Source of the DNA: Hydrogenophilales bacterium RIFOXYD1_FULL_62_11
Lineage (GTDB): Bacteria; Pseudomonadota; Gammaproteobacteria; Burkholderiales; Thiobacillaceae
DNA: 18,869 nt
Assembly: GCA_001802655.1 (NCBI GenBank)
Contig: MGZO01000101.1
Span: 8,062-26,930 of the forward strand
Direction of reading: 5' to 3'
The notes beneath the pieces are model-generated. The model had not been told where the DNA came from and did not search any database. It was given only the letters and a program-made list of their open reading frames with translations. This document shows positions 13,698 to 18,869 of this stretch, in pieces (within the stretch, counting starts at the first letter, position 1; each line of letters starts with the position of its first letter). The translations under genes and the position numbers were made by a program.

Positions 13698-16079
13698 ATG
13701 TTTTCCAAATGGTGGCATTACGCACTGGCACTCTTTATTAGTCTTGGCGTCGTCGGCACAGCGCTTGCCGGGCTGGCCGCCGCGCTGATTTACCCCAATC
13801 TACCCCCACTCGAGGCACTCACCGACTACAAGCCCAAGCTGCCATTGCGGATCTATACGGCTGACGGCGCCCTGATCGGTGAGTTTGGCGAGGAACGTCG
13901 CGCATTCATTGCCATCGACAAGGTTCCGGCCTACATGAAGCAGGCCATCATCGCCGCGGAGGACGAACGATTTTATAGTCACGGCGGGGTGGACACCCTT
14001 GGCATCCTGCGCGCAGCGGGATCCAACCTGTTGTCTGGCGGCGCCAAGGAAGGTGCATCGACCATCACCATGCAGGTGGCGCGCAATTTCTTTTTGTCGA
14101 ATGAAAAAACCCTGACCCGCAAGCTGTCCGAAGCCATGCTGGCAATGAAGATCGAGCACAGCCTGTCCAAAGACAAAATCCTTGAGCTGTATATCAATCA
14201 GATCTATCTCGGCCAGCGCGCCTACGGCTTTGCAGCAGCAGCGCGCACTTACTTCGGCAAACCCATACAGGAATTGTCGCTGGCCGAGTTCGCCATGCTG
14301 GCAGGCCTCCCTAAAGCGCCATCGCGCTATAACCCGGTGGTTAACTTTCCGCGCGCCAAGACCCGCCAGGAATATGTACTCAAGCGGATGTACACCCTCA
14401 AGTTCATAGACGAGTCAACCCGGCAGGCGGCTGTCAAGCAAAAACTGGTGATTCGCCAGGAACGCCAACGCACCACGGTTGACGCTGATTTTGTTGCCGA
14501 GATGGTGCGCCAGGCCTTGTTTGAAAAATACGGCGAGTCGATTTACAGCTCGGGCTACAAGGCTGTCACCACGCTGCGCAGCGCCCAGCAAAAGGCTGCC
14601 AATGAGGCAGTCTGGCAAGGTGTTGCCGATTACGACCAGCGCCACGGCTATCGTGGGCCAGAAAAAAACATCCCGCTCCCATCCGACAAGGACGCCCGTT
14701 CAGCGGCGATCACCCATGCACTGGAAGAGCTTGCGCCGGTAAGCGACATGCTGCCCGCCGTGGTGATGAGCGCCAGTCCCCAACTGATCCGCGCCCAGCT
14801 GCGTGACGGCGAGGTCATCGAAATCAGCGGAAACTCGCTGAAGTGGATTGCCAATTGGGTCGCGGGCAAAAAAGGGCGAAAGCTGGCTGCAGGTGCGGTG
14901 GTTCGGGTGCAGGCCACAGGCAAAAAGAGACAATGGCGATTGGTGCAGCTTCCCGATGTCGAGGCCGCCCTGGTTGCCCTCAACCCGAAAGACGGCGCGA
15001 TTACCGCGCTGGTGGGTGGATTTGATTTCAACCGCAACAAGTTCAACCACGTCACGCAAGCCTGGCGGCAGCCCGGATCGAGCTTCAAACCTTTCATCTA
15101 TTCAGCCGCGCTGGAAAAAGGCTATACCCCGGCCACGCTGATCGAAAACACGCCGTTGACGCTGGCTGCCGAAGAAGCGGGCGGTACTGCCTGGGAGCCA
15201 AAGAACTACGACGGCAGCAGCAGCGGCCCGGTACGGATGCGCAGCGCGCTGACCAAATCGCTCAATCTGGTATCGGTCCGGATTCTGCAAGGCATTGGTC
15301 CGTATTACGCCCGTGACTACATTCGCCGCTTTGGATTCGATCCGGCACGCCATCCGCCCTACCTCACCATGGCACTGGGCGCGGGCAGCGTCACCCCCCT
15401 GCAGCTGGCTGCGGCGTATGGCGTGTTTGCCAATGGCGGTTTCGGCGTCAAACCCTATCTGATCGACAAAGTGACCGACAAGGATGGCCGCCTGCTGATG
15501 CAGGCCAGCCCGCAAGTGGTCGGCGGCAAGGCGCCGCGGGTGCTCGACCCACGCAATGCCTGGTTAATGACGTCGATGATGCAGGACGTGGTGCGATATG
15601 GCACCGCCGCGCGTGCCGGGCAGCTGGGGCGCAGCGACCTGGCCGGTAAAACCGGCACCACCAACGACGCACGCGACACCTGGTTTGCCGGCTACAACCC
15701 CGATCTGGTGGCCATATCGTGGATGGGTTACGACCAGCCGAAATCACTCGGACGCGGCGAAACAGGCGCACAAACCTCCCTGCCGATCTGGATAAAGTTC
15801 ATGGGTTCCGCGCTCAAGGGCGTACCCCAAAAAACCTGGGCCATGCCATCGGGGATCGTGACCGTACAAATCAACCCGAACACGGGCAAGCGTCTGGTGC
15901 CCGGATTGGCTGATGAGTTGATGGGAATGCTGACCGATGCGCCGGCACCCGGCATGACCGAACATTTTTACCAGGAATTCCAGCCAGGCGATGAAGCCGT
16001 TGTTGAACCCGAAGGGATCCCCGAGACACCGGGCGACTCTACCGGCCAGGACGACACCGAACCAGGGCTGTTTCAATGA
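13698..16079 (+). CDS. mrcA: Penicillin-binding protein 1A (bifunctional glycosyltransferase/transpeptidase)
   Basis: A 793-residue class A PBP that polymerises and crosslinks peptidoglycan at the inner membrane. An N-terminal membrane anchor (about 7-32) precedes the GT51 domain, with EDERFYSH (catalytic E88), GASTITMQVARN (119-130) and RKLSEAMLAMKIE. After an OB-like insert comes the transpeptidase: SxxK at S461-K464 (QPGSSFKPF), SLN at 521-523 and KTGTT at 651-655. The tail is acidic and low-complexity. ATG at 13698 is chosen over an in-frame TTG at 13680: AAGGGA lies just ahead of it, and TTG would leave a leader of only about 10 nt from the TATAAT box. Divergence from pilM is a common arrangement in beta- and gammaproteobacteria. 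The stop overlaps the next gene by 4 nt. Confidence 0.96.
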   Translation: MFSKWWHYALALFISLGVVGTALAGLAAALIYPNLPPLEALTDYKPKLPLRIYTADGALIGEFGEERRAFIAIDKVPAYMKQAIIAAEDERFYSHGGVDTLGILRAAGSNLLSGGAKEGASTITMQVARNFFLSNEKTLTRKLSEAMLAMKIEHSLSKDKILELYINQIYLGQRAYGFAAAARTYFGKPIQELSLAEFAMLAGLPKAPSRYNPVVNFPRAKTRQEYVLKRMYTLKFIDESTRQAAVKQKLVIRQERQRTTVDADFVAEMVRQALFEKYGESIYSSGYKAVTTLRSAQQKAANEAVWQGVADYDQRHGYRGPEKNIPLPSDKDARSAAITHALEELAPVSDMLPAVVMSASPQLIRAQLRDGEVIEISGNSLKWIANWVAGKKGRKLAAGAVVRVQATGKKRQWRLVQLPDVEAALVALNPKDGAITALVGGFDFNRNKFNHVTQAWRQPGSSFKPFIYSAALEKGYTPATLIENTPLTLAAEEAGGTAWEPKNYDGSSSGPVRMRSALTKSLNLVSVRILQGIGPYYARDYIRRFGFDPARHPPYLTMALGAGSVTPLQLAAAYGVFANGGFGVKPYLIDKVTDKDGRLLMQASPQVVGGKAPRVLDPRNAWLMTSMMQDVVRYGTAARAGQLGRSDLAGKTGTTNDARDTWFAGYNPDLVAISWMGYDQPKSLGRGETGAQTSLPIWIKFMGSALKGVPQKTWAMPSGIVTVQINPNTGKRLVPGLADELMGMLTDAPAPGMTEHFYQEFQPGDEAVVEPEGIPETPGDSTGQDDTEPGLFQ

Positions 16080-16651
16080 AAAACCAGGACATGCGCCGCC
16101 GTATTGCGCATGCGGCGGCGCGTATCCTGGCTGAAAACGGCGCGCCGGATTATGGCAGTGCCAAGCGCAAGGCGGCGCGCCAGCTAGGCGCGCCCGATAG
16201 TGGCAGCCTGCCCGACAACCAGCAGGTCGAGGATGCGTTGCGCAGCTATCAATCCCTGTTCCAGGCAGACGAAACCCGCTCGCTGCTGCGCCTGCTGCGG
16301 CAAACCGCAATTGAATACATGGAACAACTGGCGGCTTTTGACCCGCACCTCACCGGTTCGGTGCTCAACGGAACCGCAGGTCCCCATGCCGACATCAACC
16401 TGCAACTGTTTACCGACGACCAGAAAGAGGTGGAGTTTCTGCTGATGCAACTCACCACGCCTTATCAGTCCGGCGAACACCGGCCAGCCGACAACGGGGG
16501 GATGGTCTATCCCCGCTATCTGATCAACGACCCCCGCGCGCCGGTTGATCTCATCGTTTACCCTGCTGCAGAATTACGCAACATGAAGCGTTTACAGGCG
16601 GATGGCAGCCCGCGCCGCCTGCGTTTACCCCAAGTGCGGGAACTCCCCTGA
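16076..16651 (+). CDS. Nucleotidyltransferase-like protein of unknown function
   Basis: A 191-residue soluble protein with no signal peptide or membrane segment. The N-terminal part (MRRRIAHAAARILAENG, then KRKAARQLG) is basic and helical. From residue 94 it has GSVLNGTAGPHADIN, which fits the polymerase-beta type nucleotidyltransferase pattern GS-x10-D-x-D, except that the second acid is Asn (D106, N108). A possible third acid sits in PVDLIVYP (D158). The C terminus is basic (RRLRLPQVREL). Similar proteins beside mrcA are, from memory, sometimes annotated as a muramate-alanine ligase; nothing here supports that. The ATGA overlap with mrcA indicates coupled translation. It may be inactive or use other residues; the role is unknown. 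Confidence 0.75.
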   Translation: MKNQDMRRRIAHAAARILAENGAPDYGSAKRKAARQLGAPDSGSLPDNQQVEDALRSYQSLFQADETRSLLRLLRQTAIEYMEQLAAFDPHLTGSVLNGTAGPHADINLQLFTDDQKEVEFLLMQLTTPYQSGEHRPADNGGMVYPRYLINDPRAPVDLIVYPAAELRNMKRLQADGSPRRLRLPQVRELP

Positions 16652-16681
16652 ATCGCCAAACTTGCCCCGTTACGCCCGCAT

Positions 16682-16697
16682 TGGCATGAAAGCTGCT
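16682..16697 (+). promoter_or_regulatory. Sigma-54 (-24/-12) promoter of the sugar transferase-prsK operon
   Basis: TGGCATGAAAGCTGCT has the invariant GG (16683-16684) and GC (16695-16696) 10 bases apart and the same TGGCATG upstream half as the promoter at 745-760. Transcription is predicted near 16708, 27 nt ahead of the GTG start. It lies in the 83-bp gap after the nucleotidyltransferase-like gene. It implies activation by a sigma-54 enhancer-binding protein; PrsR is the obvious candidate. Confidence 0.72.
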
Positions 16698-16734
16698 CAC
16701 AAATTCCACATACAACGCAATTGAGCCCTTCACC

Positions 16735-18129
16735 GTGATCCGCTTTTTCCGGCACTACGTCCCTCTGAATGTACTGATGCTGCTCATGACCGAAGCCTTG
16801 ATCCTGGGCGGCGCCATCTATCTGGGCGTCAGCGCACGTTTTCTCGATTTCGGCGTCACCCCCGATAAACTCGCCCCCCTGTTTCCCAAGGCGCTGTTAT
16901 TCACCCTCGTCATGCTGGGCCTGATGACCGCCAGCGGCTTGTATGCGACGGAATGGCGTGGCGGCATTCGAGCCCTGCTGCAGCGACTGGGCCTGAGTTT
17001 CGGTCTGGGGCTGATCACCATGAGCGTGCTGTTTTACCTATTCCCTTCGCTGCTGCTCGGTCGCGGGGCGTTCCTGCTGTCGTTTGGCCTGGCGCTAGGC
17101 GGCATCCTGCTCAGCCGCGCGCTATTCATTCGCTGGACGCAGGTGGGCGCGCTCAAAACCCGCACCCTGGTCATCGGCACCAGCAGCCGTGCCGCGCATA
17201 TCGAAGCCCTCCTGTCCAAGCTCGGCCACGCCAGCAACACCCAGATCGTCGGCTATTTACCCATGGGCGGAAGTCATCATTTCGTCAATCATGATCGTAT
17301 TCTCGACACCACTGAATCGCTGCCCGCACTGGCTGAACGGCTGCAAATCAGCGAAATCGTCATTGCCGTACGCGACCGGCGAGGCGGCGGCATGCCGGTT
17401 CAGGAGCTGCTGCAGTGCAAGTTGCGCGGGATCCGCGTCCTCGAGCTGTCGAATTTTTTCGAGCGTGAAAACGGCCATTTGCAGCTCGACTCGATGAATG
17501 CCAGCTGGATGATCCTGTCCGAGGGGTTTGACCAGGGTATGCTGCGCGATACCGTGAAGCGCCTGTTCGATCTGATCATCAGCGCAGCCATGCTGACGAT
17601 CACGCTGCCCATCATGGCTTTAACTGCCCTGCTGATCAAACTGGAAAGCCCAGGGCCGGTGTTGTACCGCCAGGAACGCGTCGGCCAGGGCTGCCGCAAC
17701 TTCACCATCCTCAAGTTCCGCAGCATGTGCGTCGACGCTGAAAAAGACGGCAAGCCGCGCTGGGCCGGCCAGAACGACAGCCGCGTCACGCTCACCGGTC
17801 GCTTCATCCGGCGTACCCGCATCGACGAACTGCCGCAGATTTTCAACGTGTTTTTTGGCGACATGAGCTTCGTCGGCCCACGCCCGGAACGCCCTTATTT
17901 TGTGCAGGACCTGACCCAAAAAATCCCCTATTACGGCGTGCGCCATACGGTCAAACCCGGCATCACCGGCTGGGCACAAGTGCGCTATCCCTATGGCGCA
18001 ACCGATGACGATGCCATGCACAAGCTGCAATACGACCTGTATTACGTCAAGAACCACAGTCTCTTCCTCGACTTCATGATCCTGTTCCAGACCGCACAAG
18101 TCGTGTTGTGGGGCAAAGGCGTACGCTGA
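16735..18129 (+). CDS. Undecaprenyl-phosphate sugar transferase, PEP-CTERM system associated (TIGR03013-like)
   Basis: A 464-residue polyprenyl-phosphate sugar-1-phosphate transferase that starts lipid-linked repeat units of exopolysaccharide at the inner membrane. Four hydrophobic segments (about 12-32, 50-70, 86-106, 111-131) precede a Rossmann-like domain (about 142-260, TRTLVIGTS). A re-entrant helix (about 276-300) is followed by the catalytic domain: SPGPVLYRQERVG (305-317), KFRSM (327-331), RIDELPQ (362-368) with the Asp-Glu pair, SFVGPRPERP (378-387) and KPGITGWAQV (407-416). The start is GTG with a weak Shine-Dalgarno. The overall shape and the prsK neighbour 22 nt downstream match the family found in exosortase (EpsH) loci. 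Which sugar is transferred cannot be told. Confidence 0.92.
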   Translation: MIRFFRHYVPLNVLMLLMTEALILGGAIYLGVSARFLDFGVTPDKLAPLFPKALLFTLVMLGLMTASGLYATEWRGGIRALLQRLGLSFGLGLITMSVLFYLFPSLLLGRGAFLLSFGLALGGILLSRALFIRWTQVGALKTRTLVIGTSSRAAHIEALLSKLGHASNTQIVGYLPMGGSHHFVNHDRILDTTESLPALAERLQISEIVIAVRDRRGGGMPVQELLQCKLRGIRVLELSNFFERENGHLQLDSMNASWMILSEGFDQGMLRDTVKRLFDLIISAAMLTITLPIMALTALLIKLESPGPVLYRQERVGQGCRNFTILKFRSMCVDAEKDGKPRWAGQNDSRVTLTGRFIRRTRIDELPQIFNVFFGDMSFVGPRPERPYFVQDLTQKIPYYGVRHTVKPGITGWAQVRYPYGATDDDAMHKLQYDLYYVKNHSLFLDFMILFQTAQVVLWGKGVR

Positions 18130-18151
18130 GCGTGCGTCCCTGATCACGCTT

Positions 18152-18869
18152 ATGTCCACCGCTCCGCTGATTCTGGCCGCTGTCGGATATGGGCTGGCCG
18201 CGCTGGCCTATCTGAGCCTGTCCGGGCTGATCATCGCCAGCTGGCGGCAACGTGCCCAAGGCCGCCTGCTGGTGCTCGCCACCGGACTGAGTGCGGCATG
18301 GGGCATGCTTTCCACGTTCACCGCGACCGGCTGGCTGCCGCCGCAACTCGGGCTGATGGCCGAAATCGCGCGCAACGGCGCCTGGATCGCCTTGCTGCTC
18401 TATATCCTGCATCTTCGACTGCCGCCGGGTGCCTCCCTGCCCGCCCCGCTGCGCCTCATTCGGGTGATGAGCGCTGGAATCGTTTCGGCTCTGCTTCTCG
18501 TCAGTCTCGTACCCGCCCTTGCCGCCATGCTGGGCCTGCCGCTACGGGGGTTGGGCAATATGGGGATGGTGCTGCTCTCGGTGATGGGGCTGGTGCTGGT
18601 CGAACAGGTCTATCGCAGCTCCCGCCCGGAGGACCGCTGGGCCATCAAATTTCTCTGCCTCGGCCTCGGCGGGTTGTTTGTCTACGACTTCTACCTCTAC
18701 GCCAACGCCACCCTGTTCGGCACAATCGACCTTCGGGTATGGGCTGCGCGCGGCTACGCCGCGGCGCTGATCACCCCGCTGATTGCTGTCTCCGCCGCCC
18801 GCAATCCGCAGTGGGCCGCGCCCGTCGGGCTGTCACGCAGCATGGCCTTCCACACCGCCAGTCTGCTGG
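18152..18869 (+). CDS. prsK: PEP-CTERM system histidine kinase PrsK, 5' fragment
   Basis: The first 239 residues of a membrane histidine kinase, running off the window. Seven or so hydrophobic helices can be read, starting LILAAVGYGLAALAYLSLSG. The segment FLCLGLGGLFVYDFYLYANA, then WAARGYAAALITPLIAVSAARNPQW and SRSMAFHT, is characteristic of the PrsK sensor half (TIGR02916 type). The GAF, DHp and ATPase domains would lie beyond the edge. PrsK partners PrsR, a sigma-54-dependent response regulator usually encoded next. The ATG follows the sugar transferase by 22 nt, so both share the sigma-54 promoter at 16682, which would give feedback control. The Shine-Dalgarno is not clear. Confidence 0.88.
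   Translation, partial: MSTAPLILAAVGYGLAALAYLSLSGLIIASWRQRAQGRLLVLATGLSAAWGMLSTFTATGWLPPQLGLMAEIARNGAWIALLLYILHLRLPPGASLPAPLRLIRVMSAGIVSALLLVSLVPALAAMLGLPLRGLGNMGMVLLSVMGLVLVEQVYRSSRPEDRWAIKFLCLGLGGLFVYDFYLYANATLFGTIDLRVWAARGYAAALITPLIAVSAARNPQWAAPVGLSRSMAFHTASLL

Overview
The window (about 60% GC by eye) looks like a betaproteobacterial chromosome. The evidence is the divergent mrcA / pilMNOPQ-aroK block, a PEP-CTERM surface protein, a PEP-CTERM-type sugar transferase followed by prsK, and an ATP sulfurylase-APS kinase fusion with a decayed sulfurylase half, as I recall from Thiobacillus. A relative of the Thiobacillaceae/Nitrosomonadales or Rhodocyclaceae fits; I cannot name a genus. No tRNA, rRNA, CRISPR array, transposase or phage gene was seen.

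Layout. (1) 2-472: 3' end of a sodium:solute symporter. (2) 473-902: a gene-free stretch with a 24-bp perfect AT-rich palindrome and a very good sigma-54 (-24/-12) promoter, followed by a PEP-CTERM protein gene (903-1658). (3) A bidirectional terminator near 1683-1703 separates it from a five-gene minus-strand unit read from 8429 down to 1726: aroK, a secreted beta-helix protein, a membrane protein with three VanZ-like repeats, a DHH phosphoesterase, and the ATP sulfurylase-like/APS kinase fusion. These genes abut or overlap, except for a 14-nt gap before the last. (4) 8545-13508, minus strand: the type IV pilus assembly operon pilM-N-O-P-Q, closed by an intrinsic terminator before aroK. (5) 13698-16651, plus strand: mrcA (penicillin-binding protein 1A) overlapping a small nucleotidyltransferase-like gene. 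(6) 16735 to the window end: a second sigma-54 promoter of the same form, a membrane-anchored undecaprenyl-phosphate sugar transferase, and the N-terminal half of the histidine kinase PrsK.

How the parts fit. PilMNOP form the inner-membrane alignment complex and PilQ the outer-membrane secretin of type IV pili. MrcA and AroK are housekeeping genes commonly found beside them. In many beta- and gammaproteobacteria aroB follows aroK; here an envelope/polysaccharide-flavoured cluster takes that place. The PEP-CTERM gene at the left and the sugar-transferase/prsK operon at the right carry near-identical sigma-54 promoters (TGGCATG, four bases, then NTGCT). This supports one regulon driven by PrsK and its partner PrsR, which should lie just beyond the right edge. 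The APS kinase (makes PAPS) next to a DHH phosphoesterase (some family members degrade PAP) suggests a sulfation-related function for the aroK-downstream cluster; this is inference only.
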